In this document: piece by piece, positions 48,701-57,661 of the stretch
Numbering within the stretch: the first letter of the stretch is position 1
Layout of the letters: the number at the start of each line of letters is the position of its first letter
DNA from: Branchiostoma floridae
Taxonomy: Eukaryota; Chordata; Leptocardii; Amphioxiformes; Branchiostomatidae
DNA: 64,000 nucleotides
Direction: 5' to 3'
Assembly (NCBI RefSeq): GCF_000003815.2
Contig: NC_049987.1
Coordinates: 14,635,713-14,699,712 of the forward strand
Position numbers and translations under genes: made by a program
The notes under the pieces: model-generated
The model's input: the letters and a program-made list of their open reading frames with translations, nothing else
What the model was told of the DNA's origin: nothing
The model's database searches: none

Positions 48701-49267
48701 AGTTCGCGGGGATTTAAGTTTGCGGTAACGGGAAAAAGGACTTTTCGCGGTGGTTTTATTTTCGCGGTAACACCATAGACTGCAGTCTTATACCATAATA
48801 GACAAATGTTTGCGGTGGTTTTAAATTCGTGGTGAAGTGGTCACTGTGAAAACCGCGAACATTAATCCACCGCGAACATTTCTGCATTTACAGTATTTGA
48901 CCCTAAGGATTCCATTCTTTTGTTTGAACAGGACCTGATAGCAGACCTGATCCCAGTCTTCACCAATGCTGTCCTGGAGGTTGAGCAAAAGAGGGGAGTG
49001 GGCGCAGACACACAGCTTAGGTTAGTGTTGTTTATTAAAAGAAATTTGACTTATCCAAGTGTTCGACTGGTCGACCACAGTCTTTGTTTTGATGATTCTG
49101 TTGACTAGAATTTAAAATGATTTGCTGCTGTAAACGTGTTATGTAACGGCACATTGCTCTGATTGGTCTTCAGACAAGCGTACACATCTCTGCTGAACCA
49201 GCTTGGGCAGAAGGGACAGGAACAGCTGGATGCCCTCAACACTGAACAGCATGATCAAATCATGTAA
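24759..49267 (+). CDS. MMS22L: MMS22L, TONSL partner in homologous-recombination repair of stalled replication forks
   Basis: Thirty-four coding exons read in consistent phase: 24759-24885, 25564-25675, 25960-26085, 27628-27686, 27881-27959, 28482-28715 (holds a gap), 28885-28978, 29502-29632, an exon ending at an array donor (first visible end 30730), 33366-33418, 33671-33709, 33885-33992, 34187-34298, 35194-35272, 35483-35576, 36767-36900, 37422-37512, 37830-37921, 41138-41258, 41654-41740, 42562-42720, 43212-43257, 43505-43591, 44086-44256, 44739-44861, 45121-45219, 46262-46308, 46818-46902, 47504-47562, 47733-47806, 48212-48272, 48476-48578, 48932-49020, 49174-49267. The translation follows vertebrate MMS22L end to end, e.g. 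YICSGVLHR, WEYYSKRL, FYSKFHQKRMQELTAIGL, RETELRTVFNFIQTLLAKH and the tail LLNQLGQKGQEQLDAL. Known role: nuclear MMS22L-TONSL complex that binds post-replicative chromatin and helps load RAD51. About 130 codons between 29632 and the array are absent, probably in the gap at 30616. The start codon follows an acceptor at 24752, so a 5' untranslated exon probably exists. Confidence 0.93.
26119..26702. mobile_element. TA-flanked MITE (family B) interrupted by a nested element
   Basis: Ends ACGCTAACTCACCTTTATC and GGTGAACTAACGT with TA flanks. The left and right parts are separated by the element at 26341-26687. Other copies: 26973-27191, 34321-34531 and a degenerate one near 45880-46050. Confidence 0.7.
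26341..26687. mobile_element. hAT-like non-autonomous element nested in a MITE
   Basis: Termini CAGGGCTCGAAAT and ATTTCGAGCCCTG are inverted repeats, with an apparent TAGGT duplication at both ends. The interior is rich in GTGCACCCA motifs. The CAGGG terminus suggests hAT, but the duplication is 5 bp, not the usual 8, so the class is uncertain. Confidence 0.6.
26973..27191. mobile_element. MITE family B copy in an MMS22L intron
   Basis: ACGCTAGTTCACCTTTATTC at the left and AAAGGTGAACTAGCGT at the right. Confidence 0.7.
27307..27326. repeat. Poly-C tract
   Basis: About 20 consecutive C in an intron; length is probably unreliable. Confidence 0.9.
27380..27571. mobile_element. Degenerate MITE family A copy
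   Basis: TGTAAACACAGAAATTTTG at the left and GAAATGCATTTAC at the right, with matching interior order (GCGAACTT, GTGAAAAGTCC, GAAATTAAATCCC). Confidence 0.6.
28502..28601. other. Assembly gap (100 N) inside MMS22L exon 6
   Basis: The exon is readable on both sides (RYYNPP before, QFPQTLLQELQGLLSHVGQI after). The round length suggests true size is unknown. Confidence 0.95.
29779..30133. mobile_element. hAT-type non-autonomous element with 8-bp target duplication
   Basis: Termini CAGGGCTCTAGCCAGC and GCTGGCTAGAGCCCTG are perfect inverted repeats. AGGCTGTG is duplicated at 29771-29778 and 30134-30141, the hAT hallmark. No transposase inside. Confidence 0.85.
30616..30715. other. Assembly gap (100 N) at the start of the donor array
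   Basis: About 130 codons of MMS22L expected here by comparison with the vertebrate protein are not visible, so the real gap is probably larger than 100 bp and may contain more array units. Confidence 0.85.
30716..31847 (+). repeat. Minisatellite that amplifies an MMS22L exon 3' end with its 5' splice site
   Basis: About 13 units of 86, 95 or 104 bp; the 9-bp steps come from an internal TATGTACTA/TATGTGCTA sub-repeat. Each full unit carries up to 66 bp of coding text (WEPNTQAVVLVWEYYSKRL in frame, matching vertebrate MMS22L) followed by the donor CTG|GTATGT. One unit near 31642 is shortened. Only 20-38 bp separate a donor from the next coding block, too short for an intron, so units are competing donors rather than separate exons. 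The next exon (33366) joins in phase 0. Confidence 0.9.
31850..32926. mobile_element. 1.08-kb non-autonomous DNA transposon inserted in the donor array
   Basis: Flanked by TA (31848-31849, 32927-32928); array-like text resumes after it (ATGTGCTAGGTTAACC). Termini ACGGGAGGTGCCCC and GGGCGGCCCCCGT are imperfect inverted repeats, and the right end also folds as ACGGGGGCCG/CGGCCCCCGT. CGGTACGCTTTTT occurs near the left end and again near 32105. No ORF of note. Confidence 0.65.
33710..33809. other. Assembly gap (100 N) directly after an MMS22L exon
   Basis: The exon at 33671 runs to the gap edge in phase 2, exactly the phase the exon at 33885 needs, so the donor is probably the first hidden base. 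Confidence 0.9.
34321..34531. mobile_element. MITE family B copy in an MMS22L intron
   Basis: ACGCTAATTCACCTTTATC at the left, GATAAAGGTGAACTAGCGT at the right, TA at both ends (34319-34320, 34532-34533). Confidence 0.8.
35968..36491. other. Assembly gap (524 N) in an MMS22L intron
   Basis: Exons on either side join without missing codons, so the gap is intronic. Flanks share CTCTTAC/ACTCTTTTTTT text, suggesting a simple repeat. Confidence 0.9.
37030..37080. repeat. Pyrimidine-rich (TTCC)n tract
   Basis: Imperfect CTTCCTTCC run in an intron. Confidence 0.85.
38150..38330. mobile_element. SINE tail fragment
   Basis: Matches the 3' half of the element at 10400-10835 (GGTTCAAAACCTACAG, CCTCGCAATTCAG, CCCTGGCTGCAAAGAG). 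Lies just before the acceptor array. Confidence 0.6.
38462..41174 (+). repeat. Minisatellite that amplifies a 3' splice site plus the start of an MMS22L exon
   Basis: About 36 units, mostly 76 bp (variants 82, 70, 61-62). Each has TGTTGCCTATCCCCAG, a good acceptor, followed by about 40 nt of coding text (DIADALWTHIFPY). The last unit is the genuine exon start (41138), which continues as VKKHSM. In the other units the text turns into CAGTAATGCATGA, giving an in-frame TGA, so a decoy acceptor without a further splice would truncate the protein. Variants alternate in places (GATTTAGCGG/GACATAGCAG pairs), and about 280 bp at 40057-40337 reappears at 40897-41174. Confidence 0.92.
41323..41410. mobile_element. 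Partial MITE family A copy
   Basis: ACTGTAAACGCAAAGCGCGG then a degenerate interior; right terminus missing. Confidence 0.45.
42222..42310 (+). pseudogene. Leucine-type tRNA-like sequence, probably a pseudogene
   Basis: A-box TGGTCGAGCGG and B-box GGTTCGAACTCC are excellent, a GCAG/CTGC variable arm is present, and a T-run follows. The acceptor stem pairs only if one inserted base is bulged and the anticodon stem does not pair, so it is more likely a pseudogene or SINE head than a working gene. Confidence 0.5.
44446..44479. repeat. Short hairpin
   Basis: GACCTAGTCTCG and CGAGACTAGGTC, 12-bp perfect arms separated by 10 bases, in an intron. Confidence 0.7.
45325..45470. repeat. Minisatellite of about 18 bp units
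   Basis: Repeats of GGGGGTACGGACACTACT with variants, in an intron. Confidence 0.9.
45880..46051. mobile_element. Degenerate MITE family B copy
   Basis: The right end GATTAAGGTGAACTAGTGTT matches the family; the left end is poorly preserved. Confidence 0.45.
46340..46780. repeat. Dispersed repeat with CTGT microsatellite
   Basis: GCCTCCATAAA...CGGAGGTGTCTGTCTGTC opens it. Later text (CATGATATGGTTTT, TGCAGGGGCA, GGTATGCAGGTA) resembles 55500-55740. Confidence 0.45.
46970..47440. repeat. Dispersed repeat copy
   Basis: AAGATGGGTAAAAAAAACAA and later text (ACTAGTGTTG, GGCTACCACACAATATGTTT) match the order at 51600-52040. Confidence 0.45.
48686..48893. mobile_element. MITE family A copy, inverted relative to 12874-13079
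   Basis: CTGTAAATGCATTTAAG to CATTTCTGCATTTACAG with TA at both ends (48684-48685, 48894-48895). Confidence 0.8.
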
Positions 49268-49338
49268 TGGATCAGAAAAACTGCTGGATGAGATCTTGAA
49301 CTATAATATGAGATCCAATAATTCAGGTATAATAGTCT

Positions 49339-49344
49339 AATAAA
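49339..49344 (+). terminator. Polyadenylation signal AATAAA, MMS22L
   Basis: Canonical AATAAA 72 bp after the stop at 49267. Confidence 0.55.
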
Positions 49345-50183
49345 ATTAACTTCTTTCATCCAGTGACTCAGATTCTATTCCACAGTAAAGAGAAAGTTTG
49401 AACATATACTTTTTGATCCTTGGAAAGAGCAAGGAGGTTTTATCAAGCCTCCTTTTAAAAAGTTTCTTCAAGTGTACTTGTTTAAAAAAAGAATTTGTGG
49501 AAATGTTCGTACATCTCTGTTGGTGGTCTCAATTTACCCTGAAGTTTGATGTGCAAGATACTAGTATATTTTTATTGGTGAGCACACACACACACAGTCA
49601 CACACACTCACACACTCATGTCCTGGATAAATGGGTATGGAGAGACTTACTAGTATGAATACTAATTGCTATGGTCTGAACAAGACACAAATACATAGGG
49701 CCAATTTTCATTGGGACTGGTTGTCAGGTAAAGGTAGTCCCATAGCCGTTTTGAGGCAGTTACAGCGGTTGGTTGTTATCTACTGTGTCTAGGGTATGGT
49801 ATTGGAAGGTGGAGCCCATCCCTCTACTTCCACTGCCTTTTACCTTCCCAATCAAAGACAGGTACCCATTTTACACCTGGGTAGAGTGAGGACAGTCGTG
49901 TGAAGTGCCTTATTACGTCTAGCGAGGAATGTCATGACCTCTTGATCTTCTGTCTGCTAGCCTAGCCACTAGGCCATTCATTGCCACATATGTAGATACT
50001 TCAATGCCACCACATATATAGATATACTGTGTATAGAAACAACAACAGACGAACTACAAGTCTCTAATGTAGATGTATCATTTTATTGATGTAGAATAGA
50101 TACATATTTTTAGTAACAGATCTTTTATTATGTTCCAAACCAAGCTTGTTTACTTGCTCTTGGGTACTTCCTACCACACTTAA

Positions 50184-50733
50184 AGGCGCCCAGAGCAGTT
50201 TTTAGTGCATTAAAATTGGGGATATTCTGGATGAGACAATCGGTACGGTATTGACATTTACTTCACCATTCTAGCACATTTGTGTCATTATTTCGTACTT
50301 TCAGCGTTTAAAAGGACGCACAAACATGTCGCAAACGGACCCCTTTGATTTATTATATCCTACAATAAATCAGCACAGGATCGAGCCACTAACGGTTTCC
50401 CGTCGGTACTTTTCGGAGATTTTCGAACGCATGAGGTCACCGAGCAAATTGAATCTGATTCGCCCGTTCGCAAATCGAAACTTTATTCGAACAAGTGACG
50501 GCATCTCCGGAAGCGTTCGGGATTCATCGGTCATGTTCGCGTGCGTTCCACAAATTTGAAATAATGACATGTGCAGCGCTCAGATTTTTAATGAGTTCTC
50601 ACCACTCAACGACGTATCATCTTTGCTCAATAAAGGTCGATATGCAATGAGATAGTGTTATTCAAGCTTACTGTGTGTAAAAATGACTTGAAAATTAAAT
50701 TTGAAAAGACTAAAAAAACTGCTCTGGGCGCCT
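50184..50733. mobile_element. piggyBac-type non-autonomous element (TTAA target)
   Basis: Termini AGGCGCCCAGAGCAGTTTTT and its inverse are flanked by TTAA (50180-50183, 50734-50737). The corresponding site in copy 2 near 61815 lacks it. The small ORF inside (50326-50559) has no recognised domain. Confidence 0.85.
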
Positions 50734-51599
50734 TTAACCTCCCTTTCATAACGTATCGTTTGCAATATCAAAGCCATTGTAGTTGTTGTCTGGCTTACAT
50801 GTATATGTTAGCAAGTTGTTTATCCGTGATTATTTTTTCATGGCACTTTTACACATTACACAAATCAATATGCTTGTGAAGAAGTCATATTACCATTAGA
50901 AACTTATCAACCTAATATTAGAATGTAGCATAATGGTAAATGTAGTTTCTTACAATCACTGCTTACAATGATTAGCAACTACAATTTAGATATTATTATT
51001 GCGATATCTGATATTCTTATATGATTATGAGCTGTTATCAAAAACCTATTAGATGTTAATGGAAACATATTGTTGTTCAACTTCGCTAATCCTTGTGTCC
51101 TATATGAGTTAGGGAAAGTCAATATATATCTGACTTAATGTTACTTGCAAAATCCAAGTTAAATGTCACTTATTTCAATTCATGAAACTCGATCTTTATA
51201 CATGTGTATCAAAATACAAGAGATGAAGACATTTAGCAATCTGTATGATGACAGTTTATATATTCACCACAAGTTAATTTACCCTTCTTTCTTCACAAAA
51301 CAAACAAACAAACAAACAAACACAAGCATTCTCTGTTGAGAGCCTAGTTATTGGCTATACCGATCAGCTGTTAACACAATGAATCCGTAAAACTTTTAGG
51401 TTTTCTTAAGAGATTGACCAAATGAATTATACATTCAAGTATTTTGTAACAGTTTATGAACATCTGGATAACAATTAGATGTCTCCATGCAGAGACATGG
51501 GCAGTTCTGAAGAATCGTTCAGAAATCCATCAGCCATAATTCTGCAGTATTGTATATTATATTAGGCCAAAGCAAGTAAATTCTATGGATGACACCCTA

Positions 51600-52040
51600 T
51601 GCAGAGTGCAAAAATAATGAGATAGCACAAAAAAAACAAGATGGGTAAAAAAAACCAAGATGGCTAAATTTTCAAAATAGACACGATAAACGTCGTACCA
51701 AGATTTGAAGTGACAAAATGTGGCATCACAACTAACAAGGCATTCATTCCTGTGTAGTAAAAGTGATACTAGTGTGGGGCACTGGTATCACTTGCTAAGC
51801 TGGCAACTACATTCATGGCTTTCATATTGGTGCAACTTTTACCCAACAAGTTTCACTTCTGCAACTACATTATGGCTACCTCCCTAGTGTCACTTCTACA
51901 GGTATCATTATTAGGCTACAACACAACATGTTTGCCTATTTTGGCCTATTTGACCATCCCCGAAGAGGAAAAAAAGTCTGATGTCATCCAAAAATTTACT
52001 TGCTGTGGCCTTAGTTATTGGTATTCTGTCATGATGTGAC
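51600..52040. repeat. Dispersed repeat copy
   Basis: Matches 46970-47440 in order; absent from duplication copy 2. Confidence 0.45.
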
Positions 52041-52109
52041 ATCAGATGTCAAATAATATTATTGTCTTATCAAATTTTGTGTTTCCTGTTGTTCTGGAAT
52101 ATCGGCGAT

Positions 52110-52369
52110 GTAGCCCTGGGCGGGCCCCAACACCACAAAATTTATCCCGGTGCTCGCGATTAGCATACGGCATCTATGTGTTACCGGGCCCCGGGTTAAT
52201 TTTAAGTCCAACTTAACTACGACCTGTGGTCGGCCGGGACTAAAAATACGCTAGGAGCCACAAGGTGTCCCGTGGAGCCACGTATGGGTTATGTCCGTAA
52301 GTGCCCCAAAATAGCCTGTGAACGTTAGCTGTCCGGCAGGGCCCCCTTTTTCCGGTTGGGGCCGTAGTC
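52110..52369. repeat. GC-rich block with short inverted ends
   Basis: GGGCCCCAAC near the left and GGTTGGGGCC near the right, in an otherwise AT-rich region. Possibly a transposon remnant; it also contains the 3' flank of the kinase-like gene. Confidence 0.35.
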
Positions 52370-55230
52370 TTAGATAACTCCCCATCCCTGGATTTCCTTC
52401 ACGATCCTCACCAGATCTGTGTCTGGAGGTTGAATCATCTGGCGTAAGATACGCTGGAACCCCCGAACGGACAATCGGCCTTGAAGTCTGCCTTCAACTG
52501 GTCCAGCGTGTAGCTCTGTAGGCCCATGGATTCTGGAAGAATATATGTTATTTGTTAAAATGCATAGTTTATGTCTATCGATGTTCTTGTTTCCCTTGTT
52601 TGCAAATGTGACATATTTGAATAGTCCTATCATGGGGCGCATTGGGTTTACATGTGTATAACATTTCCTGAATGATTATGTGAGTCAGATAATGATTGGC
52701 ATAATCATAATTAACATCTAAGTATGTCAATCATCATTTAGGCTATCATCCGGGCAGGTATCCAGATTCCGGGCACAAGCTGCTGTATTGAATGCTGCAT
52801 GATACAAAATGCAATACAAAATTAAAATGCTTTCCACAATTGCAATGTAGACTAGGGCCCTTATTTGCATGATATAATATATTTCGTTTATCATCACCTA
52901 GGGTACCTTCTTGTAAAAAAATACAATCTTTCAACCCCTGCTTGAGTTTTCCTCCAAAGTTTCCAATAAAAAGTCCCAAAACAGGTCCGAACACTTTCTT
53001 TGGCGAAGGTGGCAAAGAAAATGTAGACGTAGAACTTGAGTGCTATACTGTGAAATAGGCACACTTATAAGCTATTTCGCAGAGTGTAATACGCATGTGG
53101 CGTCGACAGGAATCCATGGTAATATGTCAAAGGTGAAGGCCCTTAGACGTTAACAGTCTGGTCTCATCGGCCATTGTCTCAATTTTTGTAACAACGTCCA
53201 GAACGTGTCTGCAAAATGGCGGAACGTTTACTTTCTGGGGCCTTCACCTTTGACACATTACCCAGAATTTCTGTCGTCCGCACATGGGCAGTGAACTCTG
53301 CGAAAGAGCTTATTACCGATCTCACCGTTTGGGCCAAGTGTCTCCTGCAGTTTGTGGTGATAGTGAGCCAATATGTCGTCCCTGTGGTTGTGGAAGACGT
53401 CCCAACCGGTGTTACACACCAACAGGAAAGCCAGGTCTGAGCTTGGTGGCAGGTACCGAGGCATCTGCCAGTCCACCAGCCTTGCGTCAATGGGTACGTC
53501 TCCTGCATGCTTTGTGTGGGCCAAATATCGCAGGAACCATAACTTTTCTTGTAATACGATTAAAGAAAACCAACAAGGAAAACCAACAAAACGCAACAAA
53601 GATATTCATTATCACCCCAGATAACCAAGGAGCTTTCATCAACTGGAAGTTCCTTGAGATAACCGTTACATTTGAACAGGAAAAGGGTGATAAGAAATGC
53701 TTGTCAAATAAGATGGTCACGCAAGCTATAAACATAATGGTGAGGATGCAACGGTGGCCGAAGATAGTTTGTAGGTAAAAGAAAAACAACCACATTGGCA
53801 CAGTGCCCAATCCTAGCAGAACGAGAGGAAGAAGATTATGGTAAAGGCTCCACAGAAACGACATCGCCGACAAGCCGAGCGGATGCAGTAGCTATCTTTT
53901 CAAAAACATTTTTTTTATTGAACAAACACATAAAGGCAAAATAACAGACAAGTAGCGTCCCAGTCCAGTTAAGACAACTTCTTTCGGTGCCGCTATTTAA
54001 AAGAAAATAAGAATAACATATGATTGACAAGATGCAGTAAATCTGTGCAAATGGTATACTAGTGTATTGACTGATGGAAGCGCAAGTCCTGGTCCCCCCC
54101 CCCCCCGGAAATATAGGACACGGAAAAAAACATGGTTAGAAACGGCCAGTTTGCATAATGAAGTTCTGAGTTGGAGACATAATCAAACAGTTTGTGGAAT
54201 AGTTACAAAGGGAAGTACCAAATAAAAGTAGTAAATATTTGATTTCACCATCAGAGAGAGAGAAAATATTGAAAAATAGTAGCTATCTGTATGCAGGATG
54301 AACTGGAAAGGCACCTAGGTGTGCAGCTGGCCGGAAAGCTGAGACCGGGGCACTAAGCTACGCAAAAGAGGTAAAGTAATTTCCTACCTTTAACATAATG
54401 TTATTGATCCAACAATCAGAATGGCAAAGCACTCTGACCCTCGGGTCCTCCGGGCCGATGAGAGGGGGGCGTAACTTTTCCAACCGAGCTACAAGGTCTG
54501 CCTGGTCAGGAAAAGCTGCGGCAAAGACTTTCAGGTTGGTCTGATATTGGTAGGTTACTGCATCCACCACGTCACTAACATCTGAGTGAGTCATGATCCA
54601 GTCGTACTTCTCGGGAAGGGGGACGCCTGAACGGAGCTCCAGACGATGTGACAGGCCGTGCAGCTGCGCCAGGGCCCCGGCTGTCAACATCGTCTCCTCA
54701 CGGCTCAGTGGTTGCCCTTTGGGTTTTATGGAGAACCCCTGAGCTTTCAGGTTCTCCATAACCCTGACGGACAGCATGGAGCTCGGGTCGGTGGCCGCGA
54801 AGTAGCATTTTGGGAGGAACAAGGACTCAGCATGAGGGCGATTTTCGTCATCTTCATCCCCAGATTTTTGCTCTGCGCTTTGGACTGCAACAGATAGAAG
54901 CTCGGGGACCGCCTTTGAGTAGAACTTGACTTCGGTCGTCTCAGCTCTGATCTGAAAGTCCTTTGACCACTGTTTCATCACCGACCACGGCCGCGCGAAG
55001 TTCGTCAGTTTGGCGACGAGGCTGTATCGCTGACTGGTGCCGTTCCTGGTCCCCACGGCATCAAAAGCGATGATGTCGCTAATGAACCCCTCTCCTTCGC
55101 TGATGTTTCCTTTGACACTGACGTCCGTGATGGTGACGCCCGGTAGGTCCTTCTGCAGTACCTGCTGCACCCAGGAGGGGGCGATGTCTTCGGTAGACTG
55201 CGGAATGGCGATCTCGGCTGTTGAAGCCAT
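52370..55230 (-). CDS. CHK/EcKinase-like (choline-kinase-like, DUF1679-type) protein; frameshifted last exon, possible pseudogene
   Basis: Minus-strand exons 54388-55230 (281 codons), 53326-53542 and 52370-52532. Exon 1 carries the catalytic-loop-like CHSDCWINNIML (family form HGDxWxxN) at its end; exon 2 has VDWQMPRYLPPSSDLAFLL, the DxQ metal-binding region and following helix; exon 3 has the family-like SYTLDQLKADFKAD. Together they match the aminoglycoside-phosphotransferase-like CHK kinase family; substrate unknown. Two oddities: the exon 2 acceptor is poor, and using AG at 53543-53544 adds LWFLR compared with the family; and in exon 3 the frame hits TGA at 52435-52437, while two bases fewer in a GGGGG run near 52470 would continue it to a family-like end (WGVI, TAA at 52370). 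This is either a recent pseudogene or a homopolymer error. Start chosen as MASTAEIA at 55230; an in-frame upstream ATG at 55332 exists. Confidence 0.7.
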
Positions 55231-55499
55231 CTTCTGCAGTAGTATTTCTCGAACTATTAGGAAATACTTGCACAGATACGGAGTTTTCTCCGAAGACAAA
55301 GATATACTGACATTAATTGTGCTTGTATTCATAGAAACCCTACTAACGTTGAGTAGTATTGCATAGTTGCTCCCTCGTCCTTTCGTCTTTGACAGTAAAA
55401 TGTACTAAGTGAAATATAAATTATGCAAAGTAGGAGGAAATTTGATTAATCAATGACAATATATTATCATAGTAGTTGTTTTAATGGAATTTCTGTCCT

Positions 55500-55740
55500 G
55501 GGCATGATGTGGTTTTGACATTTGGTTGGAACATAGCTTGTGACATCAGGACAAGGTGTGACAAGTTTGACCCCCTAACATTTGATTTTGAAATTGCAGG
55601 GGCATCTTTGTCATTACATGATTACATTACAATGATGATGACTGAAGAAAGGAACGACAGATTGCTGTTATTTTAGGCATGCAGGTAGCTTAGGCAAAAT
55701 ATACAATGATATGCATTTATGCTAATAAGTATATTCCATA
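55500..55740. repeat. Dispersed repeat copy
   Basis: Resembles 46545-46780 and, in its last part, 60720-60820 (GATATGCATTTATGC type text). Confidence 0.35.
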
Positions 55741-55744
55741 TTCT

Positions 55745-55935
55745 AGGGGGTGTCTGTGTGGCGCAACGACTAGAGCGTTGGAATCAGAATCAGTAGGTCC
55801 TGAGTTCGATACTCGCCATGCCCCTGCCCCCATGACGGTGGAGTGACGCCCACCGAGTCTCACGGCCTATCTGTCTAAAGGTGCCAATAAACACCTACGG
55901 ATTTGGTGTTGCCAGTGTGACAACATCTGCACACT
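55745..55935 (+). mobile_element. tRNA-derived SINE-like element
   Basis: A-box-like TGGCGCAACGACTAG and B-box GAGTTCGATACTC at tRNA spacing, followed by a non-tRNA body. Confidence 0.55.
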
Positions 55936-56118
55936 TGCCACTTGTCTGACGAAAACAACATGTGTAGACATGTTCCTTTGTCCAGATGGCTTCTAATGTA
56001 GCCTATGACATAGTTTGACCTCTGAACTGGACTGTACCAATGAGTTATAGGGGATAGAAGGGCAAACTTCAGAGAAATAAGTGTTCATTGGGTGATGGTC
56101 ACGACGAGATGCTGCTCT

Positions 56119-56421
56119 TCAAACCCTGGTGATCTCTAAGGACTCCTGGTTCAGGCCCTCTGGATGTAGTGTCCTGAGTTGCTGAATCCAGTAGGACTCC
56201 CGTTGCAGGCGGCGTTGTCTTGTGGTGTCTTCATGTCCTGTGTAGCGTAGTTTTTCGATTCCAAGAACTTCAAGGTCTGCAATGTTGTGATCTGTGAGGT
56301 TGAAGTGGGCTGATACCGGAGTGTCCTTCTTCGTGTTGATGGATGATCGATGGCCGTTCAGACTCCACCTGAGGACAACTCTACAAAGGACGACTGGGGC
56401 CAACTCCTCTCCACACGGCAA
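56119..56421 (-). pseudogene. Penelope-like retroelement fragment, GIY-YIG endonuclease C-terminus
   Basis: Open frame with SLNGHRSSINTKKDTPVSAH, then RRLQRESYWIQQLRTLHPEG and LNQE, the signature of the C-terminal GIY-YIG region of Penelope-like elements. The GIY-YIG start and the reverse transcriptase are missing. Confidence 0.75.
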
Positions 56422-56599
56422 GCTAAGACTACAGCATATTTACTATTGTCTCTTTTGTAATAGTCACAGCCATGTATGCATAGACAAGTCTTGTTTTTAC
56501 CTCTGTACAAGTGCTCATAGTTAGCCGTACCGCACTCCATGTCTGTATCTCCCGCCTAACGGATGATGTCATAGAACAAAGGGCATAGGGCACTAAATG

Positions 56600-56975
56600 T
56601 AACCTGATTGGCCAGTAGAACAATCGTCTATGAGACGAACTACCTTATTGGTCAGGAGAACAATGGACTACGCTCAGAGCGCCCTGACCTGACTAGACAT
56701 AGGCTCTGATTGGCCAAATCTAGTTAGTGCAAAACGATATGCTGTAAGCTGATTGGCCACTGAACCCAATACTCTGATTGGCCATACAGCCAGTGCAAGA
56801 TGACATCCCATAAGCTGATTGGCCGGGAGAACAATGGACCACGCTCTGATTGGCCAGATCTATCCAGTGCATAACGATATCCTGTAAGCTGATTGGCCAT
56901 TGAACCCTATACTCTGATTGGCCACATAGCTAGTGCAATATGATATCCTGTAATCTGATTGGCTATCTCCTGCCC
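56600..56975. repeat. Cluster of about ten inverted CCAAT motifs in a degenerate tandem repeat
   Basis: CTGATTGGCC or close variants recur roughly every 20-60 bp. Longer units, with GCTGATTGGCC then ACTCTGATTGGCCA, recur about 140 bp apart. Adjacent to the Penelope-like fragment, so it may be its terminal repeat. Confidence 0.7.
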
Positions 56976-57027
56976 TAACTGCTCAGGGCGCACTGCCCTA
57001 ACTAGAGTAGAGGCCAGTGCGGTACCA

Positions 57028-57095
57028 CTCTCTTGTCATTCTGATGAAGACTTTTGAATAAAAGGTCGAAACCGGTAAACCGTTGTGTCTCAGCC
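57028..57095 (+). ncRNA. Hammerhead-ribozyme-like motif
   Basis: CTGATGA (57041-57047) and GAAA (57068-57071) bracket GACTTTT...AAAGGTC, which pairs as stem II. A short CGG/CCG stem III follows. Penelope-like elements are known to carry hammerheads. Stem I is not obvious and the strand is opposite to the nearby GIY-YIG fragment, so activity is doubtful. Confidence 0.35.
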
Positions 57096-57205
57096 GTCAT
57101 CCTTCTGACGCCTTATCGACACTGACTGTGTGGCCTTATATGGACACAAACTGAACTGGCCACTAAGACCCGTGATTTTTTTTTTAGTATATACCATACA
57201 GGCAT

Positions 57206-57230
57206 TTGATTGATTGATTGATTTTATTTT
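57206..57230. repeat. (TTGA)n microsatellite, 3' tail of the non-LTR element
   Basis: Four TTGATTGA-type units at the 3' side of the minus-strand retrotransposon, as in CR1/L2-type tails. Confidence 0.7.
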
Positions 57231-57661
57231 GCACTTTAAAAACAATCATAAATACAGCAAATTAAAGAAAACAACAGAACGTGCAAGGGGAGAGAAAAAG
57301 CCGTGTGGCTTATACAACCTCTACCCCCTTCAAAATTTACAAATCATAATGCTATTAAATGAATATGAAGACCATACATCAAACCATAATAAATCAAATA
57401 AATCAAATGAAACCCAGTGATCATCATGACGCAACAAATGATCTAACTAAAAAAAACTGAAACAGACAAAACTAAACATGATCTACAGATCATAAAGAAA
57501 TAAGTCAAAATCATAGAATTAACCTGCTAGCAAATACCGGATGAAAGCAAATACAGAAAATCAAAGCAAGGGATGCAACAAACAGGCACCAAATACATGG
57601 TATAATACTTAAAAATAACTGAACATAATATAATCAAGAAGCAAGGGAACAAAAAAATAAA

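Larger units (their letters stand above)
49770..52050 (+). repeat. Segmental duplication, copy 1
   Basis: Shares ordered text with 61435-62750 (CCCATCCCTCT, CAGGTACCCATT, GTCTGCTAGCCTAGCCACT, GAACTACAAGTCTCT, CATGTATATGTT, TTAGTTATTGGTATTCTGT). Differs by a TTAA-flanked insertion at 50184-50733 and an extra repeat at about 51570-52005. Confidence 0.75.

Noticed and set aside
50326-50559. 77-residue ORF inside the TTAA-flanked element
   Set aside because: No transposase motif; most likely chance in a non-autonomous element.
53487-53873. Minus-strand hydrophobic ORF of 128 residues resembling a membrane protein
   Set aside because: It overlaps exon 2 of the kinase-like gene in another frame and is otherwise AT-rich intron; hydrophobicity is expected from T-rich codons.
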